From NCBI GenBank assembly GCA_020881915.1, contig JAJFPB010000005.1, positions 1,550,001 through 1,614,000 on the forward strand: DNA of 64,000 bases, read 5' to 3'. Below, piece after piece: positions 48,055-57,544 of the stretch. Position numbers and translations under genes: made by a program. The notes below the pieces were generated by a model that worked only from the letters and a program-made list of their open reading frames with translations, was not told the DNA's origin and ran no database searches. This DNA is from Paramyrothecium sp. XJ0827. Lineage: Eukaryota; Ascomycota; Sordariomycetes; Hypocreales; Stachybotryaceae. Position 1 is the stretch's first letter. The number at the start of each line of letters is the position of its first letter.

Positions 48055-49041
48055 ATGGCCGTCGCTGCGTCCGAGATGCGCTTCAGTAAGCAGCCTCCTT
48101 CTCTTCTCTCTTTTTCTTTTTAGTGGTTCTGGCCCGTTGGGCGGCTAGTCACTCACCCCAGTTGAGGGGAGGTGACGCAGTTGCTCTTCTTCATCCTACG
48201 CCTTCTTGGGCCGCATATACCTCACGTGGGCCTCTGCTACCGTCTCGAGATGAAACCACCCTTGGCTTTGGATCTGAATACATGTTGACTCACTCTGAAA
48301 ACAGAGAACCCGGCAATCTTGTAAGTCGACCGGGCTCTTGTCTGAGATCGCCTGCGAGCTCCAGTCACTAAAATGGGCCCCTCAGCGTCTGCGACATGCA
48401 GGAAAGATTCGCCAACGCCATTTATGAGTTTGATAGAGTGTAAGTCATGTCTATCCCTTCTCACCCACGAGATATCTCATTCGCCGCTCCTCATTGGAGG
48501 GCGGATACTCACAAGAACACGACCTATCTGTAGAGCCGCCACCATCGAGAAGATCCTCCATTTCGCCAAAGCCCAGTCCATCTCCGTCCATGCGACGACC
48601 CAGACAAAAGCCAAGCTTGGTCCTACGGTGCCCTCGCTAGCTGCCCTTCTTCCTTCTCCAGAGCACGACAAGACGCGCTTCTCCATGTACATCCCGTCCA
48701 TTGTCTCCGCTCTTGGCTCGGAGCCCGCCCAAATCGCTCTCGTCGGCATCGAGTCGCACATCTGCATCACCCAAACGGCTCTCGACTTGCGCGACGCAGG
48801 TCACCGCGTTTACGTATTAGCTGACGGTGTAAGCAGCTGCAACCGCACGGAAGTTGTCGTTGCCCTTGACAGGCTGCGCGCAGAGCAGGGCATCACCGTC
48901 ACCTCCAGCGAGAGCTGGATGTATGAGTGTCTGGGTGATGCCTCACACCCGGGCTTCAAGGGCTTAATAGGTGTGGTCAAGGGGACCGCGAGTGACACAA
49001 AGCAGGTGCTGGAGGTATTACCTCCGGTTGCCAAGATGTAG
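48055..49041 (+). CDS. Isochorismatase-family cysteine hydrolase
   Basis: Four exons: 48055-48085, 48305-48320 (16 nt), 48386-48439 and 48534-49041, giving 202 aa. The joins read MAVAASEMRF-K-NPAI-FVCDMQERF, which restores the family N-terminus. Likely catalytic triad: D19 (VCDMQ), K80 (DKTRFSM) and C111 (GIESHIC). The closest type is the ISOC1/ISOC2-like branch rather than true isochorismatase; the substrate is unknown. An in-frame ATG at 47911 would add 48 residues rich in Arg, Pro and Leu with a single Glu, which looks like a mitochondrial presequence. A single-exon reading from about 48376 would give a wrong N-terminus, since intron 3 stays open in that frame. Confidence 0.85.
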
Positions 49042-49409
49042 TAGTTCTGGCAATCCGTGGACGTGTTGGGGTGGAAACAACGACATCACCTGGCGCATAC
49101 TATCAATGGAAACTCTACAGAGGCAGACAATTAGAGACCCTTCAGAAATTAATCAGGTCACCCGAGAATGAGTTGAAATAATAAAAGGATTAACAAGTCG
49201 TCGATGTTGCAGCATGATAAGAGAAGCACGAAGCGTTCCAGCCTGTTCGCATTCTCTCCCACGCATAGACTAACAAGTATTGTCAAACATGAGTACTACG
49301 ACCAATGGCCCGCTCAGTAGCCTCGGAACCAAGCCCTACTACGATTTCCTCATCTGTTAACCGTTTAAAAAGCGTTTCTGAAACGATCGAGAGGGAAACA
49401 GTTTGGGTG
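49042..49409. other. Convergent 3' intergenic region
   Basis: 368 bp between convergent gene ends; no gene or repeat seen. Confidence 0.5.
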
Positions 49410-51320
49410 CTATTCCGTTGCCGTCGTTGACGGCTTGCTCTTGACAGGAGGGGTCATCCACGAAAATGCCGATGCTACGCCAACCGGGTTGGCAGATCGT
49501 GGCAGGGACTGTCCGTTCTTGGTGTCGCGGTTGACCTGTTGCGGCTTCGCTTCTGCTCCCGAACTTACGGCTCGTTTGATATCCCATCGACCGCCTCCAT
49601 TCACAGTGTTCTCTCCAGCTGCGCTTGCTTGGCTCTTTCGTCGACCCTCAACACTTGCTTTTGCGGGTGGTGCAGGTTCGAACGAAGCGCTTGGCTTCGA
49701 CGCTGAACTAGGCCCTGATTTGTGCGGCTTGAGCACCTTCATGTTTCGCGTGCCCCTTGCCGCAGGTTGATAACCGCTCAAGGACGTGCTCTGGCTTGTA
49801 CCGTCTGGGCCGGCCCCAGGGCCCTGGCGCCAAGAAGCCCAAATGCCTGTTGAGGACCCCCTCCGGGACATCTCCGAGGTGCCTGAGCCATCCTTGCCAC
49901 TAGCCTCACCTTCGGTGGTAGCCCTTCTGGGTTTGTCGCTTTCCTCTCGACTCATCTCCGAGCCACTGCTTACACCGTTGGCTTTCGCCATCTCAGCTTG
50001 CGTTGTCATCGGTGATTCATTTCCATGATCATCTTCGGCCTGCACATCTGATGCGGTGACTTGCTCTTCGTGCAGAAGGACCTGGTTGACCCCCGGCACA
50101 ACAAAGGGAGCGGCAGTGGCATTCAACTTGGGTTTCTCGGGTATGATGTGGCTTGCGGTGATGTGACGGAATACCGCTTCGTCCTCGGGTCGAACGAATG
50201 GCACTCGCAACCGTTCGCGCTCATTCCCCATCAGCTCCATTGAATTCTGGGAGAACAGAATGTCTGCCGAATGCGCTCTGAGCGCGTCGCTCCCGACAAA
50301 AATGCGCAACGCCTTCCGGTCCGCAGGTTGGGCGCCGGAAGTTTCTGCACTGACAACCTCGAAGAGAACTGTGATGGACGGCACCGATACCTCGGGGCTA
50401 TTTGACCGGTTACTATGTCGCGTCACCACCGCTTCGGCAAAGTAAACGTTGAGCCGGATCCTAGGAAGACCATCCACGTCGCGCTCCACTTCGTCCTGGA
50501 GGTCCAGGTCCTTGACAAGTGAGTAGTCAATGGTTGACTTCTGAGATCCGGAGCACATATCAGCGTACAAGAGTGTGGAATGAGCGTAATGTGTGGTCAA
50601 CCAGCAGCGCACAATTGAGGGAACAGTGCCAAGCAGGTAGAAGGATGCAGGTGGATGGGGGATATCGAAGGAGCTATCGTCGTCGTCATCGTCGTCGACA
50701 GCTGCGAAATTCGTCTCGAGTCCGAAACTGCTTGCTCTCCCGGAAGCGACTGAGTGATGCGAGTGAACGGAATGCCCTGCTGAGCTGTGCCTACCATCCG
50801 ACTTGTGGGAAAGAGAACGTTCCATCATCAGCCCGCTGCCGGGTCTAGGGGGTCCGAATTCACCAGAATGTCGGTTGTTGTGGCCACTCCAACTTGAACC
50901 ATGTAGAGCACTTTCATCAAAACGAACACTATTGGCTCTTGAGGCGGCGCCGCGGCGAACAGGTAGTTCCTCTTCAGCAGGTCCAAGGTGCAAAGATCCC
51001 AGAAGCTGTTCACCATGCTCATCCAGGTCGTCGAACACGTCATTTTGAGGAATCTGCATAGGGCCTGGGAGGGAGAGTCAGCATACTCAGGACACAGCTG
51101 GCTAGATGCATTTGATCGTACCATGTTGTGGTGTGCCCGCCAACACCCCGGGAAATGGCGAGTTCCACATTGACTTCAATGCGGCATCGTCCGTCTGACG
51201 CTTCTCAAGTCGTAGGATACGCTCCGCATGATTGTTTTGGGTGTACTGAACTTGCTTCAGTTCCATCTGTAGGCTATACAGATCGTCGCGGGGTATGGGG
51301 ACAGCGAAGCGCGGATCCAT
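49410..51320 (-). CDS. Unrecognised 617-aa protein with conserved-looking central domain
   Basis: Two exons, 51320-51122 and 51064-49410, with a 57-nt intron (donor GTACGA, acceptor CCCAG), give 617 aa. The ATG at 51320 (MDPRFAVPIPRDDL) is chosen; upstream in-frame codons have no ATG. Residues of about 12-45 may form a coiled coil. A His/Ser-rich and then Asp-rich linker (eight Asp in a row, near residue 200) leads to a folded-looking central region with SFYLLGTVPSIVRCWLTTHY and STIDYSLVKDLDL. The C-terminal 250 residues are Ser/Pro/Lys-rich and probably disordered. I do not recognise the family with confidence. No signal peptide or membrane span. It lies 97 bp head-to-head from the broken frame to its right. 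Confidence 0.75.
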
Positions 51321-51417
51321 GCCCGTTTGGTTTCGTGACAACTAGCGCACATACGTGAGGGCAACAAGAGGGTTGGATTGGCAGAACAGCAGTGGTATCG
51401 AGAAGCGCGGGCTGAGG

Positions 51418-52246
51418 ATGGCTGTCCCGAATAGACCAGTGGAGATATGGGATGTGAGGAAGACGATCGGGGATGGGATCGGACGAACGCTACAGTCGAA
51501 TTCTCATGAGGTAGGAGGCGTGTTTCGATTCTTCGAGGGTAGCCAACAAGGGTTCGCTTATCTAGACCTCAATCCCCCGAGGCAGATATCAGTTCACGAG
51601 GTCGACGTCCCCCACCGCATCGCCAAGGGGAGAACCAAGACGTGGCCCTGGGAGACGATGTCGCACGAGGCTGAACGTTTATATGTAATGCCGGCCGACA
51701 AGGATGTTCTTAAATTGGTATTTGAAGAGGCAGGGGCCTTCGACGTTGATCGTCCTATAACGAGGAGAGTTTCGGGATAGACCGCTGAGGACCGCTCCGT
51801 GAAATTCGAGGTAGGTTACAGGTCTGTCTTCAATATCAACCGCCGTGATGGACGGGAAGACTTTGATGGCTGTCGCTTTTTCGGACGATAATGCCGCAAC
51901 ACGGTGAGCGAAACGTCTCCAGACGGACCTGTGGCCGAATTCAGGGTGCCGATGGAGGGCGTTGTCGGGATATTAGAAGAACTTCAGGAGAGGTGGCTAA
52001 CGGACTGTAGTGAGAGCACGGCCGCGTAGATCAGCAGACAACAGGAACGGTGAGGCGCAACAAGCGGTGGTTGTGACGCGGGACAGAGAGTATTGGGCCT
52101 TGGCGGAGAAAGGCGTTTACGAGATGTGTCGTAGCGGGCGGCCGGAAAGGTGGCGTGAAGTGGTGAAGTTTGCCGAGCTGGACAGGGAGCAGTTGCAAGG
52201 TAAGGTCGGCCGGTGGATGACGGGATATATGGACGGCGGTGGTTGA
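51418..52246 (+). pseudogene. Candidate decayed or unresolved gene of unknown function
   Basis: Several stretches look coding but do not join into one clean frame. From the ATG at 51418, 120 residues read open (with GGVFRFFEGSQQGFAYLDLN) to a TAG at 51778; the same frame then continues TAEDRSVKFE up to a good donor (GTAGGT, near 51811). A second frame reads MAVAFSDDNAATR, a GTGAGC/AG intron can link it to VVGILEELQERWLTDC, and a third frame (52010-52246) reads REYWALAEKGVYEMCRSGRP to a stop. Order and strand agree with one protein of about 240 residues. No ordinary intron explains the TAG or the last frame change, so it may be a pseudogene; it could also be a real gene whose introns I misplace. 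Confidence 0.35.
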
Positions 52247-52925
52247 AGGCAGGAGCGATCGAAACAAGGGGTCGGAGTGCCAAGACAAAAAAGGTACTTG
52301 GCCTCAACACTACCTTACTCTTTGCTGCACGTCTGAGGTTTCTGCGCGCGGCAAGGTGAAAAGCATCAGGCGAGGCAAAGGTAAAGGTACCTGACCTGAC
52401 TCTGTACCTTACTTCATGTAGTGGGCGCGAGTACGTACCTCGCCTAGTTAATACCTACAGGGCGTCAACCTCCTGTAGCTTATCTTGGTAGCGTTTCCCG
52501 CCTCCCACAGGGGGGGCCGCATCAGTGGCCAGCGATCACCTCAGTGTGCATGGACGCATGTCATCCTGCCATGTGAGATTGGGTGGACCTGCTGCCCCTG
52601 CAGGGTCTGCCTTACAGTGCATGTTTCCCTGGTGGGTTACCTCGCGTTAGCCTGCCGCTACAGGGGTGTCTGTTACAGTGGCCTAACTCCGAGGCTACAT
52701 TGCCTTGCCGTAAGGTTAAGGTTGGTTGACTGAGGTGGGCGTAGGACACCTAAAATATGGTTGGGTGGGTGGTACCCTTGCGTCCAGGGACCCGTACCGG
52801 CATTGAGTCAGTCACTCAGTCAAGTCATCGTGCAGGAAACAGGAGCACCACTTTACTCGTACGTTTTTGGATGTTTTGTTTTCACATTTCATACACGTCG
52901 TGGCTCAGGTACCTTCTGCATTCCT
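52247..52925. other. Intergenic region with TACCTTA/TAAGGTA-type motifs
   Basis: No gene seen. The left half repeats short motifs such as TACCTTAC, GGTACCTGACC and GTACGTACC. I looked for a thiamine pyrophosphate riboswitch, because THI6 ends here, and saw none; this side is the 3' end of THI6 in any case. Confidence 0.5.
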
Positions 52926-54768
52926 TCAGGCAGCCTCGGCTTCGATGGCCTTCACCTTGGCCAGCGTCATCCACCGTAGGTCTCCCTTCGCCGTGGCCTG
53001 TCTAATCAAATACAGCTCGTCCAGGAACGCCGGCACAAACGTGCCCGGGCCCCTCACCTCGGCCCTGGCGGCGGCCATCTCGGCGGCCACGCCGAACATG
53101 ACTGTTCCCGCGACGGCGGCCAGCAGCTTGTCCGACGGGTGCGCGGCCGCCATGGTGCTGAGGACGGTGCCCAGCGTGCACCCGGTCCCCGTCACGCAGC
53201 CGAGCAGCTCGTGGCCGTTGTCCACGCGCACCGTCCGCTGCCCGTCGCTCAGCACGTCAGTGACGCCCGTGAGCACGACGACGCAGCGCTCGCGGTGGGC
53301 GAGAGACTGCACGAGTGCGGCTTTCTGGGGTAGCGTCAGAGATGATGTCGAGTCCACGCCGCGCTGGGTGACGGTGGCACCATTGACAGTCTGGATTTCG
53401 CCCTCGTTGCCCTTGATGATGTCGAAATGACCGGAGGACAAGAGCGTCTTGACTGCGTTGCGGCGTACTGATGTTGCTCCGGCACTGCATACAGTTAAAG
53501 ATTAAGTGTGAGAAAATAGACCTTGCAGGTTGGAAAACAGGGCGCAAACGCAGGTCTTAACTCACCCCACAGGATCATATACGACAGGCCCATTAGCAGC
53601 ATTGTACGCCTTCAAGGCTTGCTGGTAGTTCTTCAGTCCATCAGGGGTCACAGTGCCCATGTTAATGACCAGGGCTCCTCCCAACTTAGCCAAATCTGCA
53701 GCCTCCTCAGCATAATTGGCCATGATGGGGCTGCCACCGACAGCCAAGGCGATGTTGGCCGCAAAGTTTTGCACCACCTACCCCACCGCTGTTAGCACGC
53801 GCATCCTGCTGCAACAGAATCAATAGAAAAGCCGTACTAGGTTGGTCATGTTATGCGTCAACGGAGTGGTTCGGGCCACGGCACGAATGACATCCGGGAT
53901 GCGAGCCAGCAGCACTTCGGACACGAGGTGCCGAGCGGCTGCGGCGGCGTCAGGGGCCGCGACGATGGCACTCACGACAGCGACGCCGTCGAGGGTTTTG
54001 CGAGGGCCAGCGCACTCCGTCAAGACCTGCCGTGCGTTGGTGCCATTGACGCCGCCGATGCAGACGGTGGGAATGGCGCCGTGGCCGGCGGCCGCGAGGG
54101 CCGAGAGGATGTCTCGGACGCCGGAGGTGCCAATGATTGATTTTGTATCTTTCTTGCTGTGAAGGAAAGGAAAAGGAAAAGGTAAGCATTGCGATTGAAC
54201 CTCGTGAAACGTCTCAAGAGAGCAGTGGTGACTTACGTTTGCGTCGAGTAAACCGTCCCTATGCCCAAGTAGTCTGCGCCGGCCTCGCAAGCCTTGAGTG
54301 CCTCCTCATACGAACTCGCCGTGACACCAATGATTTTGTCTGGGCCTAACAGCTCCCTGGCCGAAGTGAATTCTAGCATAATCAGCCGTTCGTCAGCATA
54401 TCCTGTCCCTCAGAAAAGACACTCACTCATATGCGTCATGCGTCTCGTTTTTGTTTTTCCAACTCCAATCATGTAAACGTACCCATGTCATCTTGGCCGA
54501 TGTGAACACCCTCGCAGCCAACCTCGACAGCCACGTCGACGCGGTCGTTGATCAGCAGCGGCACGCCCAGGCGCTTCGTTACCGCATGGAGGCGCCTCGC
54601 CGTTTCGACAGCGGCGTCCCTCTCGCTGGTCTTGTCGCGGTACTGCACGACCGTCACCCCGCCAGCGACTGCGGCCTCGACGACGGCGATGAGGTCACGG
54701 TCGCCGAGGATGGCGGGCGTCGAGTCGGTGACGAGGTAGACGCCGTAGTTGACTGGTTGCTTGGCCAT
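52926..54768 (-). CDS. THI6: Bifunctional thiamine enzyme THI6 (TMP synthase / hydroxyethylthiazole kinase)
   Basis: Five exons: 54768-54483, 54372-54237, 54156-53838, 53777-53566 and 53484-52926, giving 503 aa. The N-terminal half is a thiamine-phosphate synthase barrel: [39 protein letters not shown] and [10 protein letters not shown]. The C-terminal half is a ThiM-type kinase: [35 protein letters not shown] and [10 protein letters not shown], whose Cys is the expected catalytic residue. The enzyme phosphorylates hydroxyethylthiazole and joins it to HMP-pyrophosphate to give thiamine phosphate. The start at 54768 ([17 protein letters not shown]) fits the family. No riboswitch is visible in its leader or first intron. 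Confidence 0.96.
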
Positions 54769-55188
54769 TGTTTGGTTTAGCAGCGATTGGCCACAGGTTG
54801 CCAGCGAGGTTTTCTTGAAAATTATAGTGCAGCGACTGATGCGCTGAGAGGGTTTATTTAATATGCTCAATCCGGGTAACGTCGGAGTGGACTCATGACG
54901 GCACAGAGTGACTAATGTGGAAATGCTCCAAACACTTTGCCAATCAATATCATATTGGATAACCACGATCTCTGCTACAACTAATAATGGTAATAATTGC
55001 GTACTTTTACCCATCTGTCAGAACACCGTGGCTTTGTCTCATTCAAATTTTTTGCGCTTTTGTTATCGTACACTTCGGACGCAAATCTGTCGCCCAGAAC
55101 TCTTGCCCATCAATCGTACAACATACATCCCTCACCCACCCATTAGTTTTATATCGGTACCAGTTCCCCATTGCCAAGCGTCTTGGCC
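54769..55188. promoter_or_regulatory. THI6 upstream region
   Basis: 420 bp holding the THI6 promoter and the 3' end of the NADH dehydrogenase gene. A+T-rich around 54940-55080. No gene seen. Confidence 0.5.
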
Positions 55189-56775
55189 TCAGAACCTCGA
55201 GATATCTCTCCCGAAAATCCAGGTCACCAACCAGTATACCGGAATCATTATCTTATTCTTGATGCTCATGCTCCTCGTCAGGTACGCCGTCCGCCACAGG
55301 ATCCACGCCGCCCGGCCCTTGAGCTCGTCCGCCTTGCTCTGGTGAATGGCTCGCCAGCTACCAAGGTACGTCATGGTGCCCCAGTTGCGAAACTTGAAGG
55401 GCGGTATAGACTCTGGGTTAGACGTGCGGTTCAGCTGCTTGCCGAGATAGACGGCCTGCTGGCTGGCGACCTGCGCCGTCGCGGGGAGCGGTGCATCGGT
55501 ACCCTGGATTACAGTGCAGTCGCCCATAGCGTAGACGTCCGGTAGCGGCTTGATCGTGCCGTCCTGGGACTGTACCTGGACGCGGAGGGAAGTGTCCACG
55601 GCGAAACCGCCCATCTTCTTATCCTTGGCGACGGTGACTGTCTCGTCGTTGGCCCCTGGCATGCTGAATTCCCGGTCCATGAGGCTCTTCACGAGCGGGT
55701 TCTGCATCAGACCTGTGCTCCACACCACCATGCCAGCACCAACTTCTTCCTTCTCCTCCTTGACGTCCAGCATCAGGACTTGTCCCTCACGGCGGATGCG
55801 CTGCAGGTGGTGCTCGGTCTTGACCTTGATGCCCTGCCTGCGGAACATGTCGGTGGCGTAGTTGGCCAGGTTCTGGTCAAACATGGGCAACACCTTGGGC
55901 GCGATGTCGTAGATGGTGATGGACACAAATGGGATCAGCTCCGGGTATAGCTTGGACAGGTCATCGTGGATCAGGTCGTGCAGCTCGGCGGCAAACTCGA
56001 TGCCAGTAGGTCCGCCGCCAACAATGGCAAAATGTAGAAGCTTCTTTCGCTCTTCGTCAGACGTCGTTGGCAGTTCAGCTTTCTCAAAAGCCATGAGGAG
56101 TTTGAGGCGGATTGCCCTTGCGTCACCGACATCCCTCAGAAAACAAGCATGTTCCTTGACGCCCTCAACACCAAATGTTTGGCTGTAAGCTCCAACCGCC
56201 ACGACCAGCTTGTCGTAGGGCACGTCAAACTCGACGCCCTTGGTGACGGCAGCGCCTGTCCTAGCTCCGGCTTCTTCCTCATGAGTGTTGGCCTCTACCC
56301 TAATGGTCTTCCGGGCAAAGTCGATCTCGGAGGCCCAGGCTTGGTGATACTCATCCAAGCCCAGCCGTCTCACAGGCTCCAGTACAGTACGGAACTCCAG
56401 AGTGCCAACAGATGTCGAGGCAAGCAGTGGTGTGAAGACAAAATGAGACCGTGGTGAGATGAGAACGCGGGAGTACTTGGAAGGGGACAAAGTCCGCGCA
56501 AGGGCGTAGCCTGCCCATCCCGAACCAAGGACAACGATACGTTCTTTCTTGGGATCTAGCAGCTTCGGTTAGCTGCAGCGCTGGGAGGATTCATATGGCG
56601 ATGTGAAGGAGTTGTTTTCTTGCTCACCTTTGCCCTTGCCGACTTCTGTACTGGCATGTCTTGCCTGTACCCCTGTCACCAAGGCCACGGAGATCGGCCT
56701 TGTGAATCCTGAAGCTGTTTTCGCAATGGCTGCAGTAGGGCGGCTCTGCAGCCGTAACGCCCCAATTGTACGCAT
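55189..56775 (-). CDS. Mitochondrial type II (rotenone-insensitive) NADH dehydrogenase
   Basis: Two exons, 56775-56628 and 56555-55189, with a 72-nt intron, give 504 aa. The start at 56775 is the first ATG in frame and opens a typical presequence (MRTIGALRLQSRPTAAIAKT, with ARHAST before the processing region). Two dinucleotide folds are clear: GSGWAGYALARTL for FAD and VGGGPTGIEFAAEL for NADH. YAMGDCTVI marks the second FAD contact, and the C-terminus is the amphipathic membrane anchor (WLVTWIFGRDISRF). There is no EF-hand insertion, so it is not the calcium-binding NDE1 type of Neurospora. It passes electrons from NADH to ubiquinone without proton pumping; whether it faces the matrix or the intermembrane space cannot be read from sequence. 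Confidence 0.94.
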
Positions 56776-57431
56776 GCTCGTGCCAGAATGCACTCGGATA
56801 CGAAGGAGCGAGAATCAATCTTGCAGAAGCTTTGCTGCAGAGTCGTGTGTTCTTGTCGAACGGATAAAGTAGGTGCTCTAAGATAAGGTATGCTACCTCA
56901 CTTAAACGTCAGTCCAAGCAGTTGCCAAAGCCCGCTATGCGTACCACTGATGTCATTGCCCCATAGCGCACTCTCCAGGCGCAAACCCGACATGATTCTG
57001 CGGGACACCCGATTAAATAGCTCTGTCATCTGCGCTCATTGAATTTTTCGGGGCCTTGTGACACTGACACCGGGGCCCGCGGGAATCTTCGGAATCGTCA
57101 CTGTCCCAATTGAAGCAGCTGTGGATTTTGCTTGACGGGCTGGGCCTCCACCACGGAGCTTTGGCCAGTCCGGCGACCCGGTCGCTGACACCTGCGGAAT
57201 CTCCCGGCTTATCCGGACGTGAGTCAAGAAAAGCCCGTAGAGATTATTTCCCCCAACATTTTAGTGTCCCAGCAACGCAAATGCCTTTTTATTCACTATT
57301 ACGGCATCATCTTTGCAGCGCGTCGTCTTTTTACGCCGTTCACTTTTGCAAGATTCTCCCGTCTCCCCTCAGGTTAGTAGAAAGCACACCTCCACGTAGC
57401 AATGTCCAAGCGGTCGTTGTAACAGATTGCA

Positions 57432-57544
57432 CTCCGCCCTGGAAGGGGTCATGAAATATTCAAAGGAATTCGTTTCCTGCTCATCCTTGTATTTGCTGAT
57501 ACCCGTGCTGGCGTGTCTTGCGTTTACCCTTGCAACCAAAACGA
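57432..57544 (-). pseudogene. Relic copy of the NADH dehydrogenase first exon and intron start
   Basis: Positions 57461-57544 align without gaps to 56604-56687, the end of exon 1 and the start of intron 1 of the type II NADH dehydrogenase gene; I count 58 of 84 identical bases by hand. Translated on the minus strand, the exon part retains the presequence motif ARHAST. Similarity runs through the splice site into intron sequence, so this is a DNA duplication, not a processed copy. The donor GT is changed to AT (at 57484), and nothing of exon 2 follows, so it cannot make the enzyme. Most of the differences are transitions. Same strand as the intact gene, 857 bp upstream. Confidence 0.75.

Noticed and set aside
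48376..49041. Isochorismatase gene as a single exon starting at 48376
   Set aside because: This reads straight through intron 3 and replaces the conserved VCDMQ catalytic start with unrelated residues. The four-exon model restores it.
50500..50720. Retroviral-type aspartic protease domain in the 617-aa protein
   Set aside because: The stretch STIDYSLVKDL loosely recalls the region after the active site of such proteases, but the required Asp-Thr/Ser-Gly is absent (the sequence reads MCSGSQ). Too weak to call.
52867..53430. Plus-strand frame of 187 codons
   Set aside because: It is antisense to the last exon of THI6, which has clear kinase motifs; the plus frame has no features of its own.
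54373..55188. Thiamine pyrophosphate riboswitch at THI6
   Set aside because: I searched the leader and first intron for the conserved CTGAGA and GGGA-type segments in the right order and found none. Known fungal TPP switches sit in the thiazole and pyrimidine synthase genes, not in THI6.
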